From positions 14,696,710 through 14,760,709 of the forward strand of contig OX459097.1 of the NCBI GenBank assembly GCA_949775045.1: 64,000 nucleotides of DNA, read 5' to 3'. Positions 51,517 to 63,282 of this stretch are shown one piece after another. The notes under the pieces are model-generated. The model ran no database searches. It saw only the letters and a list, made by a program, of their open reading frames with translations, and was not told where the DNA came from. A program made the position numbers and the translations under genes. Position 1 is the stretch's first letter, and each line of letters opens with the position of its first letter. The DNA comes from Metridium senile (taxonomy: Eukaryota > Cnidaria > Anthozoa > Actiniaria > Metridiidae).

Positions 51517-51889
51517 CAACGGTTCTCCACTGTTAAATAATAGATTACTCCCCAAATTAAACAAATATCCCTCCAATTTTTTCAACAATAGGGTTTGTAT
51601 ATATTCTTTAATTGTCTGACGTTTAGTTTATATTTCAAATTGTAGTATTTAACTCAAAACCAACGGTACTCCACGTTGAATCACTTATAAAAAGATGAAG
51701 ACATGTTCAAAACAATTAATACAAGTTTTGTGTGGAGTACCGTTGATAAAATGGGCATGTTAGGCTTTTTGAATATAATTTCTGTAGGAAATAGTTAGAA
51801 TAAACATCAATAAAACATTGATCAAGGTCTAAGCTCTTTTTATTGTTGCACTTAGTGAATCATTACGATTTTACAATGGAGTACCGTGT
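51517..51889. promoter_or_regulatory. Iteron-like CAACGGTACTCCAC copies, unit 1
   Basis: Plus orientation at 51517-51530 (one base differs) and 51661-51674; minus orientation at 51732-51745 and, core only, 51878-51889. Unit 2 has them 4,634 bases later. Placement between the two genes suggests Rep binding or an origin, but this is inference. Confidence 0.5.
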
Positions 51890-51942
51890 TCTGCACAGAA
51901 GACACTGCACACTATATAAATACTGATTACGTGACAACAATG

Positions 51943-52044
51943 TGATTGTGAAAATATCAATTTCATAAGACAGTGAAGAGAGTGAAAATGGTCTTTAAAG
52001 GCAAAATGGATGTACTAATACAAGGTAGTAAATCTAATATTTAG
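51943..52044 (+). other. Mirrored copy of the transposase 5' end, unit 1
   Basis: TGAAAATGGTCTTTAAAGGC and about 40 bases of leader repeat, in inverted orientation, the start of the transposase gene (53112-53172). It encodes MVFKGK and then runs to a stop at 52044, overlapping the transposase 3' end. Confidence 0.65.
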
Positions 52045-53127
52045 TTCTTAATCCCTTGGATTTAATAATATCTTCAAGTCTTTTGGGAATGCTTTGAATA
52101 GTTTTGTCTATGACAGTTGTATCAAACGAATATAAAGTATCAATAACACGTTCTTTAAAAGTTTCAAAATTCTCTTTAAGAATATTTTGCTCTATAGCAT
52201 CATTATTTATTTTTCTTTTAACTAAATTAAAAATATTTTCAATCGGATTTAGGTCTGGAGACCTTGCAGGAATACACACCATTGTAGCCTTTGATTTTTT
52301 TAGTGCTTTTTTAGCTAATGAGGTATTTTGACTAGGATCGTTGTCCATAACAAATTTTCTGGCTTTGGTTTTTGAAAACTTTTTGAAAATGTTTTCAAAA
52401 TTTCTAGTAATAAAGTCAGCGAAATACTCGCCATCCATTTTGTGGTATTGTTCAATAAAAATAGCACCTTGTCTATAACTAATAAGAACCAAAAGGTGGA
52501 GCCTTCTTCCTCCTGTTAGACTCTTCGAACCCTTAGATGTTATTTGTAATCCCTCATTTCTTTTTCTCCAAACCCTCCCTTTAGGACTCATTGCATTTGC
52601 TTTCGGATTGTACTTATGAATAAAAGAAACTCCGTCAAGATAAAATACCATGTCCTCCGTCCAATAGTTTGGTGTAGTTTTCAATGTTTTAACATTGTCT
52701 TTTGCAAATTTAAGTCTTTTCTTTCTGTCAGATTCACTGATTAGTCCCTTTCTTCTTGTCTGTAAACTCTTGTACCCTAATCTTTGTATTTCTCTGAGGT
52801 AAGTCCGGTAGCTTGTTTTCCGCTGCGAAAGCCCGCAATACTCTATTAAAGATTTCACTGTAAAATTTACGTCCTCTTTCCTGATCCTTTTGATTCCCCT
52901 GGATAGAATTCTTCTTTCTCTGTCAGTTAAGTTAGTCTTTCTTCCCAACTTACTTTTCTTGTCGGGTTGTTTTGAATTCCGCTTCATTTTGTTTAAACCA
53001 ATTCTTCTTACACTGCTTTTTGATATAGAACACATCTCTGCTATTTCAGAAAGAGAGTATGTGTTTTTTCTAAACAGAACATACGCTCTGGCACATTTAT
53101 AGGCATTAATCTTGCCTTTGAAGACCA
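52034..53127 (-). CDS. Tc1/mariner (IS630-type) DD34E transposase, unit 1
   Basis: 364 residues from ATG 53127; the open frame extends five codons upstream to a non-ATG codon. N-terminal helix-turn-helix (SLSEIAEMCSISKSSVRRIG) and a second basic domain precede the DDE_3-type catalytic core. Acidic residues lie in FYLDGVSF (D165), VMDNDPSQ (D262) and PDLNPIENIF (E297), with 34 residues between the last two. All three are present, so the protein could be active. It is expected to cut at the CAATCATTG ends and insert at TA. It runs convergently to Rep, with its promoter toward cassette B. Identical copy at 56668-57761. Confidence 0.9.
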
Positions 53128-53534
53128 TTTTCACCCTCTCCAAACGTTGATATCTTCACAATGACGTGTATTGTTGCGTACGCCTTAAGCGCGTGCATTT
53201 TTGGGCGTTACTATGGTTATCCAATTTTGCGCGAGCTATAGTATAAATATATCAACTACGAAGCATATATGTGTTAAGGACTGCTTATTACCTTAGAACA
53301 TTTATTTTGAACACGGGTGTTATCGAATATAGAGCATATAAGTGTCTTGTCATGTAAATTTTACATTCATTTAAAGCACTTTAAACAAAAGTGACGTCAC
53401 ATGATAGTATTAACTTCTTTCTGGAAAAAAATTTGCTACTGTTCAAATCGGTACACTATGTACTTTGTGTCCTGAAAATTTCATATCATTTCCACAACAA
53501 TGTCAATGGCGTTTTAAGTCATATGTGTCTCAGA

Positions 53535-53806
53535 CAATCATTGACAAAACTGTTGGCACGATTGTTGATTTTGTTATGTTCCTATATCTGTAATACCCCC
53601 CCTCCCCCTGTCAATGTTGCTGGAGGGGTATATGAACCTTGTCAATCGCGGGAAACATTTCCAACTCTTGTACTCTTTCATGAAAAACAGCAACATTGTA
53701 TTGGGGGAGGGGGGTAGACAAACTTATCCTCATAAATGAAAAAAATGATAGACCCACAAAAAAGTGTCCGAAATGTGATCGTGCCAACACATTTTGGCAA
53801 TGATTG
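53535..53806. repeat. Cassette B (between the two bodies)
   Basis: Same as cassette A. Here the flanks TATGTGTCTCAGA and TCTGAGGGACATA extend the inverted repeat by about 14 bases on each side, and there is no TA flank. Confidence 0.9.
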
Positions 53807-54398
53807 TCTGAGGGACATATTGTGGAATTTCATTAAAAATAAACGAGTAAGAGGTCAGAAGCGTTCCTAATTACAAGCTATGCCTCGAAAGGAACATATT
53901 GATATGTAATATGTGTATATCCGACCCCTAACGACATGAAAACTAGTGGAAATGTCATTTTGCCGTAGCAACCCTTATATTTAAGTGCGAAATTATGCCA
54001 ACGTAACAAGGGGATACACCAAAAAAATATTTTAAAAGGTCTCTAACTTAATAGAATGAAGTAATTATCAGAAAAGATATCATCACCTTCACAGTTAATC
54101 CAATAATAACCACGTTCTCTTTAAACAATGATTTTCTTATCAACTACATCTTATGTAAATACCTACGAATGTGAAGTTACTTTTGACGTATATGCTATAA
54201 TTGACGCGCCTCAAAATTGCTACATTTTGTACGTAATAGCGCAAACGTCACATATTGCAAAAGATGCACGTCACTGGTTTGGTACATTATAAAAGTTGTG
54301 CATTTGTAAAATAAATCTCATACTTCAAAGCGTTATACATAAAGAACATTATACAACAACTGAGCAGAAAACGTCTATTTGAAGTTCACATTGTGATC

Positions 54399-55316
54399 AT
54401 GGCAGAGTCAATGCCGAATCGTTCGCAACGTTTGGTCTATTTAGTTACATACAGTCGAGCAGATCCCGAAAAAGTCCATTCTCGTGAATCGTTTGCAAAT
54501 ATTGTTCGTAATGCATGGGGTACATCAACGACATCGCGTATTGTACAGTTTATAGTCGCTAAAGAAGAGCATAATCACAACGATACAAACAACGACCTGT
54601 CCGACAAAGTATATCACTACCATATGGCTCTAAAGCTCAACAAAAGAAGTAGATGGCTTCTAGTTCGTGATACATTAGATGCAAGGTTTGGAATTCAAGT
54701 CAATTTCAGCAACAATCACAGTAACTATTATAGTGCTTATCGCTACTGCACAAAAGAAGATACAACACCGTTTTTATCGCCCGACCATCCAAGCTTAGAG
54801 GACGAACCGAGAACTACTGCAGCCTCTGCAGCTACAACATCTCGTCGAGCTGATGGCCAAGACAGTGGCCCCAAGAAGAAGCAAAAGAAGAAAAGAAAAC
54901 GAATGCTAAGCGTCTACGAAGTAACCACTATTATTCGAAACAATAATATCAAGACTCGGCTCGATCTAATGGCCTATGCAGCAAAACAGGAGAAAGAGGG
55001 AAAAAAAGATCTTGCACAATTTATAGCGAATAGAGGGATCAGAGTAGTAAATGAAGCATTATCTATATCTTCACAACTGCAAGATGCTGAAAAGAAACAA
55101 GAACGCTTGAATAAAAGTCGCATAGAACTACTAGTAGAGGAAGGTGAAAAACACTGTATAGAAGGATGTGAAAAGAAATGGCTAGCGGCCGCACTACAGA
55201 TACTTCACCGAAATGAAATAAATGTGCATGTCTATGCTAGCGCAATACTCAGCACTTCACTATGGACGTGCAAAATATCGAAACATATATATATATGGAC
55301 CGGCAAACTCAGGTAA
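54399..55316 (+). CDS. Rep N-terminal part: HUH endonuclease, unit 2
   Basis: The translation is the same as 49765-50682, with H73, H75, Y116 and K119 intact and the same frame end next to Walker A. The lack of differences means very recent duplication, gene conversion or an assembly duplicate. Confidence 0.8.
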   Translation: MAESMPNRSQRLVYLVTYSRADPEKVHSRESFANIVRNAWGTSTTSRIVQFIVAKEEHNHNDTNNDLSDKVYHYHMALKLNKRSRWLLVRDTLDARFGIQVNFSNNHSNYYSAYRYCTKEDTTPFLSPDHPSLEDEPRTTAASAATTSRRADGQDSGPKKKQKKKRKRMLSVYEVTTIIRNNNIKTRLDLMAYAAKQEKEGKKDLAQFIANRGIRVVNEALSISSQLQDAEKKQERLNKSRIELLVEEGEKHCIEGCEKKWLAAALQILHRNEINVHVYASAILSTSLWTCKISKHIYIWTGKLR

Positions 55317-55740
55317 AACATTCATGATTTCACCTCTGAAAGCTATTTACCATGCTTTTGTGAAACCGGCAACTGGTGGTTTTGCGTGGGTGGGTGCAGA
55401 GGAGTCAGAAGTAATAATCCTCAATGACTTTAGATGGTCGCCTTCTATAATCGCATGGTCCGATTTCTTGCAAATGCTTGAAGGGGATACTATGCACTTA
55501 GCCGCACCTAAAAGTTTTGTACAACAAGACATTCTCTTCGACAAGGACTCACCCTTTTTCGCGACTGCAGATGCCCCACTCGTTATGATAAAGGGAGGAT
55601 CAATAGATCGAATTAATACTGATATGATGAGAGTACGCTGGCATTATTTCGAATTTTGGAGACAAATACCAGAGGTTGAGCAATGTGCAATGAAACCATG
55701 CGCACGTTGTTTCTCAGAACTTATTTTAACTAATAAATAA
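55222..55740 (+). CDS. Rep C-terminal part: SF3 helicase, unit 2
   Basis: Same translation as 50588-51106, with GPANSGKT and the same one-base frame offset to the HUH part. Confidence 0.75.
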   Translation: MCMSMLAQYSALHYGRAKYRNIYIYGPANSGKTFMISPLKAIYHAFVKPATGGFAWVGAEESEVIILNDFRWSPSIIAWSDFLQMLEGDTMHLAAPKSFVQQDILFDKDSPFFATADAPLVMIKGGSIDRINTDMMRVRWHYFEFWRQIPEVEQCAMKPCARCFSELILTNK

Positions 55741-55854
55741 ATGAACAAAGAATATGTATGTATGCTAATAAATTTTTGTACATACATTTTTGCTAATAAA
55801 TTTGTGTACATACATTTTTGTCTGTCTGTCTGTCTGTCTATATATTTATATCTA

Positions 55855-55954
<100 letters not shown>

Positions 55955-56667
55955 GTGTAATAAATATAAATATCTTTATATCTATACTACATAGATATAT
56001 ATATATCTATACTTATACTATAGATATAAATATATTTATTATCTCTATACAGAGATAATACATTAAAGAAAACATTGTTTGTATAGACATGACGTCTGTA
56101 ATGTGTCATTCAACACCATGTGCGCTTGTATATAGTTGTCCGTGAAATAGCAACGGTTCTCCACTGTTAAATAATAGATTACTCCCCAAATTAAACAAAT
56201 ATCCCTCCAATTTTTTCAACAATAGGGTTTGTATATATTCTTTAATTGTCTGACGTTTAGTTTATATTTCAAATTGTAGTATTTAACTCAAAACCAACGG
56301 TACTCCACGTTGAATCACTTATAAAAAGATGAAGACATGTTCAAAACAATTAATACAAGTTTTGTGTGGAGTACCGTTGATAAAATGGGCATGTTAGGCT
56401 TTTTGAATATAATTTCTGTAGGAAATAGTTAGAATAAACATCAATAAAACATTGATCAAGGTCTAAGCTCTTTTTATTGTTGCACTTAGTGAATCATTAC
56501 GATTTTACAATGGAGTACCGTGTTCTGCACAGAAGACACTGCACACTATATAAATACTGATTACGTGACAACAATGTGATTGTGAAAATATCAATTTCAT
56601 AAGACAGTGAAGAGAGTGAAAATGGTCTTTAAAGGCAAAATGGATGTACTAATACAAGGTAGTAAAT

Positions 56668-57761
56668 CTAATATTTAGTTCTTAATCCCTTGGATTTAAT
56701 AATATCTTCAAGTCTTTTGGGAATGCTTTGAATAGTTTTGTCTATGACAGTTGTATCAAACGAATATAAAGTATCAATAACACGTTCTTTAAAAGTTTCA
56801 AAATTCTCTTTAAGAATATTTTGCTCTATAGCATCATTATTTATTTTTCTTTTAACTAAATTAAAAATATTTTCAATCGGATTTAGGTCTGGAGACCTTG
56901 CAGGAATACACACCATTGTAGCCTTTGATTTTTTTAGTGCTTTTTTAGCTAATGAGGTATTTTGACTAGGATCGTTGTCCATAACAAATTTTCTGGCTTT
57001 GGTTTTTGAAAACTTTTTGAAAATGTTTTCAAAATTTCTAGTAATAAAGTCAGCGAAATACTCGCCATCCATTTTGTGGTATTGTTCAATAAAAATAGCA
57101 CCTTGTCTATAACTAATAAGAACCAAAAGGTGGAGCCTTCTTCCTCCTGTTAGACTCTTCGAACCCTTAGATGTTATTTGTAATCCCTCATTTCTTTTTC
57201 TCCAAACCCTCCCTTTAGGACTCATTGCATTTGCTTTCGGATTGTACTTATGAATAAAAGAAACTCCGTCAAGATAAAATACCATGTCCTCCGTCCAATA
57301 GTTTGGTGTAGTTTTCAATGTTTTAACATTGTCTTTTGCAAATTTAAGTCTTTTCTTTCTGTCAGATTCACTGATTAGTCCCTTTCTTCTTGTCTGTAAA
57401 CTCTTGTACCCTAATCTTTGTATTTCTCTGAGGTAAGTCCGGTAGCTTGTTTTCCGCTGCGAAAGCCCGCAATACTCTATTAAAGATTTCACTGTAAAAT
57501 TTACGTCCTCTTTCCTGATCCTTTTGATTCCCCTGGATAGAATTCTTCTTTCTCTGTCAGTTAAGTTAGTCTTTCTTCCCAACTTACTTTTCTTGTCGGG
57601 TTGTTTTGAATTCCGCTTCATTTTGTTTAAACCAATTCTTCTTACACTGCTTTTTGATATAGAACACATCTCTGCTATTTCAGAAAGAGAGTATGTGTTT
57701 TTTCTAAACAGAACATACGCTCTGGCACATTTATAGGCATTAATCTTGCCTTTGAAGACCA
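56668..57761 (-). CDS. Tc1/mariner (IS630-type) DD34E transposase, unit 2
   Basis: Same translation as 52034-53127, catalytic triad intact. Its promoter side faces cassette C. Confidence 0.9.
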
Positions 57762-58168
57762 TTTTCACCCTCTCCAAACGTTGATATCTTCACAATGACG
57801 TGTATTGTTGCGTACGCCTTAAGCGCGTGCATTTTTGGGCGTTACTATGGTTATCCAATTTTGCGCGAGCTATAGTATAAATATATCAACTACGAAGCAT
57901 ATATGTGTTAAGGACTGCTTATTACCTTAGAACATTTATTTTGAACACGGGTGTTATCGAATATAGAGCATATAAGTGTCTTGTCATGTAAATTTTACAT
58001 TCATTTAAAGCACTTTAAACAAAAGTGACGTCACATGATAGTATTAACTTCTTTCTGGAAAAAAATTTGCTACTGTTCAAATCGGTACACTATGTACTTT
58101 GTGTCCTGAAAATTTCATATCATTTCCACAACAATGTCAATGGCGTTTTAAGTCATATGTGTCTCAGA

Positions 58169-58440
58169 CAATCATTGACAAAACTGTTGGCACGATTGTT
58201 GATTTTGTTATGTTCCTATATCTGTAATACCCCCCCTCCCCCTGTCAATGTTGCTGGAGGGGTATATGAACCTTGTCAATCGCGGGAAACATTTCCAACT
58301 CTTGTACTCTTTCATGAAAAACAGCAACATTGTATTGGGGGAGGGGGGTAGACAAACTTATCCTCATAAATGAAAAAAATGATAGACCCACAAAAAAGTG
58401 TCCGAAATGTGATCGTGCCAACACATTTTGGCAATGATTG
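58169..58440. repeat. Terminal cassette C
   Basis: Third copy, ending CAATGATTG before TA at 58441. The neighbouring DNA is a TAGCCTCCTC repeat, so the insertion lies at the edge of another element. Confidence 0.9.
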
Positions 58441-58592
58441 TAGCCTCCTCCGCAGGCGTCTCCGCTCCGTTTTCTTTTATTAGGCTTCCTGTCTCGAGTG
58501 ACCGGGAGGGACTGCGGGGACCAATCCTCCCTAATGACAAAGGGATCCCATAGGGAAAGGAAAAGAAAAAGGTTGCCTGCCGAGGAGGCCAC
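58441..58592. repeat. TAGCCTCCTC...GAGGAGGC repeat
   Basis: Ends TAGCCTCCTCCGCAGGC and GCCTGCCGAGGAGGCC. The inside shares ATGACAAAGGGATCCCAT with 5219-5305. Confidence 0.7.
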
Positions 58593-58723
58593 TTGAAATC
58601 GTACTTCGGCTTCTTTGAAGAGGCGAAATAACCATAACGACAAAGTATAATACTTGAGATGGCCAGAGACCGTTCACACTACAAGTATAACCAAAGTATA
58701 CTTTAGACCTACTTTAGATCGCT

Positions 58724-58889
58724 AGTGTGAACCCGGGAGAGCCTACATAGCACTCAGTTGATGTAATGTATGCACAAAATCTATTGTATTCTATTGTCGT
58801 TCTATCTATTATATTACGTGTGATGCATTGTATTTTTATGAATACATTACATCAACTGCTTGCTACGTAGGCTCTCCCGTGTGAACCCA
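58724..58889. repeat. GGGAGAGCCTACATAGCA foldback
   Basis: GTGAACCCGGGAGAGCCTAC at the left and GTAGGCTCTCCCGTGTGAAC at the right; inner arms GTTGATGTAATGTAT and complement. Confidence 0.85.
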
Positions 58890-61299
58890 CCTATTATATG
58901 CGTACCGGATGTGGCGTACTAGTTTTTACGGAAGACGGAAAATCACTGCAGGTCAACCAAAGTTATTTAAGCATTCATTTGAGATACTCTTGAGAATTGA
59001 AAGACTCTACAGACCAATAATAATAATCAAAAGGGTGTTAATACATACACCTCTTTAATATATGTTCACATAAGGGCTTTTCAACAACTAGTTACAATCA
59101 TCGTCAACAAGTTAAATATACTAGCTGTATTAATTTATAATACGTGACTCTGGTCATTGAATTAGACTAGTGATTTCATATAAAAGCTAATTAAGTTCTT
59201 TCTTGAATTTAGGCAAAATTCACTTCTTTTTAAGGTCAGATTGTAATAATGCCGACTTCCATTGCTAAAATAATATCGCTCCGGGAGGTCTCACTCCATT
59301 GTTTAATTTCATTGAGTAAAATTAATAATTGAAAAATCAACTCGTATTTGAATTAAATAAATTGAACATAGTTTTGTGGAGTGTTAAACGGACCAAATTC
59401 CTTGAGCACTTCCTCTTTGTACAGTACTTTGCTGCGAATAATATCTGCCAAGATCTCTTTGACTAAGATATATCAATATGAAACACTTCGGTAAATTAGA
59501 TTGTAAATTACGCAGCTTTAATAAACATCAACCTAAATGACCCTAAATTGGTTACCAAAAAAAGGACGAAAGAAGGACAAAAGCTCGAATTAAACATCAG
59601 GGGCCGGTTGTACGAAGCCTGAATAGCGCTATCCACCGGATAAATCCTTATCCAGCGGATAAAATCTATAAAAAACCTATGCAGTGGATAACTTTTATCC
59701 GCGGATAACTTTATCCACCCTTCGTACAACCGGCCCCAGTAAAATTAAGTATCATTTCTTACGATGCTACATATTATATTTTATTGGTTATCGTATATAT
59801 TTTACACCGACGCAGCTTCACCGTGGTTTTCACTGACGTCATCAAAATCATTTCAGTCCATATCAGACACTTTTGTTTAGTAAAATATAAGTACTTTCAG
59901 GTGTAAGACTGAGTAAAACTATCCCTTGAATAAGCTAATGAAGTTTAATTGTACACGAGGGCAACATAGATCGCTGTATATATAATTTACTAAAAATGAC
60001 AATTAATAAACAGCAATGAAATCTGCTTTATTATAACGTGGTCAGAGAGCCTTTGCTGTCGCAGGACAAAGACATGGAATATTGACTAACTGCCCGAAGA
60101 ACTGGATTCATCTCTTACTGTACATGTTGACATTTTTATTTAACCGATATGATTTTTTTTATTTATCTATATATAATCGTCTATTCTTTTTTCTCAGTAT
60201 TTTCTTAGACTGTCTACCATAGGTTTTTTTCCTCAATTTTTATTATACACATTCTTTTTTTATTCATATACTTTAATTATTCTCATATATTTTTAATTTT
60301 TCTATATTAATTATAAAAATAATTGAGGTTTTTGAAATGCGTTTCTAAGAAACAAAGTATAATTATTTTCATTATATTACTCTTTGGACCGAAGCTCAAA
60401 ACCCCGATAATCTAAATATAAAACATATGAAATACAAACAATAACAACCCGCTTCTGTTTTTAGTTCTTGGTTCCCTCCGGCGGTTTCGAGGGCCAAAAA
60501 CCTATTGACATTTTTGAGGAAGTGATTTACGCAAATCTACATGTTTTAACTAATAATTGTTTACGTTAATTTTATTCAAGCGATTGTTTAATAGTGATGA
60601 GTGTAAAGTGAAAAACAGATATGGTTCCTGATGAATGAAAACAAACGTCGGCAACTTTAGTTTCTCTCAATTTAACTTTCAAATAATTTTGTGCTACATC
60701 CTTCTAAAAAAAAGTCTAATAATATAGTTTACATAGCGAAGTATAGTAAATGTTTTATTTGACTAGTATTCTTTTAAAAAAGAGACTGAATAAGGATATA
60801 ATATTCTTGTTCTGACGTCTCTTGTTTCCACATTATTTTTACCATTCTGATTATATTATTTTTAATTTTTACCATTCTGATATACTGATTTACCGCCGTG
60901 GTCACTTAGAATTTTGGTACTACGAGAACTTTACACAGGGAATTCCCAACTGAATCACGAGAACTCTATCACCTGTATCACATGAAGCTCAAACCAAATT
61001 ATCAACGATTCTAATAATTACTGTATCTTCACTCTTTATTTTGTATATATTTTAAGCAACGCTATCTCTATATAAAGATGTATAGGTACAATTTTTCAAA
61101 AGGTTACTAGGGGTTACTAGCAGTCTAATGGCTATAGATAGTACGAGAGATTACCAAAATAGAGCCGACTGAACACCGACTGAACGCAAATTTATCGAGA
61201 ATTTACAGGCCTTTACACGTATCGACCAAGGTAGGTAAATGATCATAGAATTAAAATTATTCATTGTTATTGTAGACCTTACGTAATCCATCAGACGCA
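58890..61299. other. AT-rich intergenic region
   Basis: Apart from the MITE at 59600-59737 I see no gene or RNA. Confidence 0.55.
59600..59737. repeat. GGGGCCGGTTGTA-ended MITE, copy 2
   Basis: GGGGCCGGTTGTACGAAG and CTTCGTACAACCGGCCCC ends; GGATAA/TTATCC repeats as in 11594-11740. Confidence 0.88.
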
Positions 61300-61307
61300 T
61301 ATATAGC

Positions 61308-61317
61308 TATAAAAAAG
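61308..61317 (+). promoter_or_regulatory. TATA box before secreted precursor exon
   Basis: TATAAAAAAG about 60 bases before ATG 61370, a spacing typical of a short-leader gene. Confidence 0.6.
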
Positions 61318-61369
61318 GACTGCCTGTAGTACTCGTTGAGTATATACTGACTGAGGTCTTGCTATCATC

Positions 61370-61502
61370 ATGAAATTCACACTTGCATTGCTGTTTATTG
61401 GACTTATCGTCTTCGCTGCGGCTTTTCCAAAAGGTGAAGAAACGCAACGAACAGAAGAAGAAGGTCAAGACGAAGCTCTTGCTGATGAGAAAAAGATTCA
61501 AG
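61370..61502 (+). CDS. Secreted peptide precursor, first exon
   Basis: The exon encodes 44 residues plus one base and ends at AAG|GTATAT. Residues 1-20 are a clean signal peptide (MKFTLALLFIGLIVFAAAF). The rest is an acidic stretch (EEETQR..EEEGQDEALADEKK-type composition) like the propeptide of small cnidarian secreted peptides. The mature part must be in a later exon. The phase-1 end is compatible with the eight-cysteine exon at 63143, but an unseen other exon is equally possible. No close resemblance to the signal exon of the two intact peptide genes. Confidence 0.6.
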
Positions 61503-61559
61503 GTATATACACCTTATTGCAATAATGGTATCACTATTACCTATCTTTCAAAAAGCGTT

Positions 61560-61700
61560 GCGGCAATCGAAGCTACAGTCCACACACTACAAAGGATGTC
61601 GGTAATAAGAACATAATTTGTTGATTTATTCTTCGTTTTAAATATTTGTTTCATCTTCTACCACTGCAACAACTTGTTATGGTCATATAACACAAACATG
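61560..61700. repeat. Fragment of the 18950-19305 repeat family
   Basis: AGCTACAGTCCACACACTAC, AAAGGATGTCGGTAAT and CTACCACTGCAACAACTTGT are shared. Confidence 0.7.
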
Positions 61701-61979
61701 TTTTTTTTTTTGTTAAAAAAGAAATATAGAGTATTTAAATTTGTCATCCATAACCTGGAACCTGAACATTTGAAAGAGAATAATGAGAAGGTTAAATATT
61801 TTTGTCTATTATTTGAAGTTCATTTGAGTTTATTTATTTCTAATTTAATTAAAAAATTAAATTAAAAAATTATCTAGAAATCATATTTATTTGAAATCGT
61901 TATTTTGTGTAAGAATATAATAGCAAAGTGATGAATTGAATGATGATTTTATCGTTTCAAAAACGAACTTCGGCAAGTT

Positions 61980-62225
61980 TTCTTTCACAGTTACCGCACT
62001 ATACCGAGAACCGTGGTTTATACCCTATAATATAGTTTGATTCTAGCTAACGCGCGCCTGATTGGTCCAAAACCGTGGTTTATTTCACCGATAAGTTGAG
62101 TAAGAGCCCAGAGGCTCATGATTTTCTTAGGCCTTTCTTCGTGTTCTCCCAACATCCCGCGTGGTTTATTTCGCCGATAAACCACGGAAATTGCTCGTTT
62201 ATTGCTTCAATAAACCACGGCTTTT
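61980..62225. repeat. AAACCACGG-rich repeat
   Basis: CCGTGGTTTAT and ATAAACCACGG occur several times in both orientations, with AACGCGCGCCTGATTGGT and ACCAATCATAGCGCGTGTT at the edges as inverted ends. Confidence 0.7.
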
Positions 62226-62244
62226 TAACCAATCATAGCGCGTG

Positions 62245-63097
62245 TTAAAATGTATAGGTGTCTCTTCTTCTTCTTCTTCTTCCGTGTTACCCCGTCTCTT
62301 TCTATAAGAAAATCCTTACGGGGGGTCTTAAAAAAACTAAATAATGAAAAAGACAATAATAATAATAAAATGTCAAACTGTGTTCTCTATTGCTTTCTTA
62401 AATGCATTTACGCTGGTTTTTTGAACAATGTCCTCTGGTAAAGTGTTCTTTACACACGTAACGTGCTGCGCGTCGTTGTACCATTTCGATTTTGTTGATG
62501 TTAGTCTTTGTCAGACTGTGACCGAGTACTCAAGTAATGGTCTAACTAGGCCAAAATAGGCTTGGGTCTTTATCTGATGTGAATTAACTTGTAGATTACG
62601 TCTAAGAAAGGCGAGAGTATAGTTTGCTTTCTTGGTAATGTTGTTGATATGAGTGTTCCAACTTAGGTTAGAAGAGATAGTAACACCTAGGTACTTTGAG
62701 TTATCTACGGTACGTAAGGTATGACCATGTAAGATGTAGTCTTGTGTGTTAGGTTGTCGCTTTCGACCAACATAAATGACAGTTCACATTTTTCCGCATT
62801 AAATTCCATATCCCATAATTTCGCCCATTTAGCAAGTTTGTCAAGATCACTTTGAAGAACATCAGGATCTAGGTCAGATTTTATAGTTAAGAAGGCAATA
62901 GTGTCATCTGCAAATAATCTTATCTTTGACTGTATATTCACGGACCAACCACAGAGCCTTGCGGCACTCCAGACAAAACATCTACCTATAGTCGTAGGAC
63001 GAAACACCATTTGCTTTCGGTTGGTCAGAAAAGAGTGGATCCAGTTGATGGTCTTAGTACATATTCCATATCCCTTCAGCTTGTAAATCAGATGTCG
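62245..63097 (-). mobile_element. Decayed LINE (CR1/Jockey-like) reverse transcriptase fragment
   Basis: On the minus strand, TINWIHSFLTNRKQMVF, then SGVPQGSVVGP in another frame, then SKIRLFADDT with the catalytic FADD, then DKLAKWAKLWDMEFNAEKCE, and further YLGVTISSNLSWNTHI and FGLVRPLLEYS in shifted frames. Order and motifs are those of non-LTR retrotransposon reverse transcriptases. A deletion removed the part between VVGP and the FADD segment, and several frameshifts are present, so it is dead. It truncates the intron upstream of the third peptide exon. Confidence 0.85.
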
Positions 63098-63142
63098 TTA
63101 TAAATTATATTAATCGAATTCATATTTATGTAATTGCCACAG

Positions 63143-63282
63143 GAGCTGCAGCCATGGCCAAGAAATCCTTTGGTCGCTGTTATGGGTGGTGCCCAAGTTG
63201 GTGTTCAGGTGGATGTTACTGCAAATGCGTCCCGAAATGGCCAGCTGGGTTCCATTGCAGTTGGACATGCAGATTTGGCTAG
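63143..63282 (+). CDS. Eight-cysteine peptide, second exon only, third copy
   Basis: A 140-base exon after TTGCCACAG, intact to TAG 63280-63282, with the same AAAMAKKSFG-type lead and cysteines spaced 3-3-3-1-1-9-3. The loop before the seventh cysteine is two residues shorter than in the others. Homology to the right copy starts at about 63100 (TTATATTAATCGAATTCAT) and continues beyond the stop to about 63795. Its own signal exon is missing; upstream is the LINE fragment. It may be an orphan exon, or use exon 61370-61502. The open frame argues against long-standing decay. Confidence 0.65.

Noticed and set aside
62705..63010. Intact reverse transcriptase gene
   Set aside because: The FADD core is present, but the segment before it is deleted and neighbouring motifs lie in other frames.
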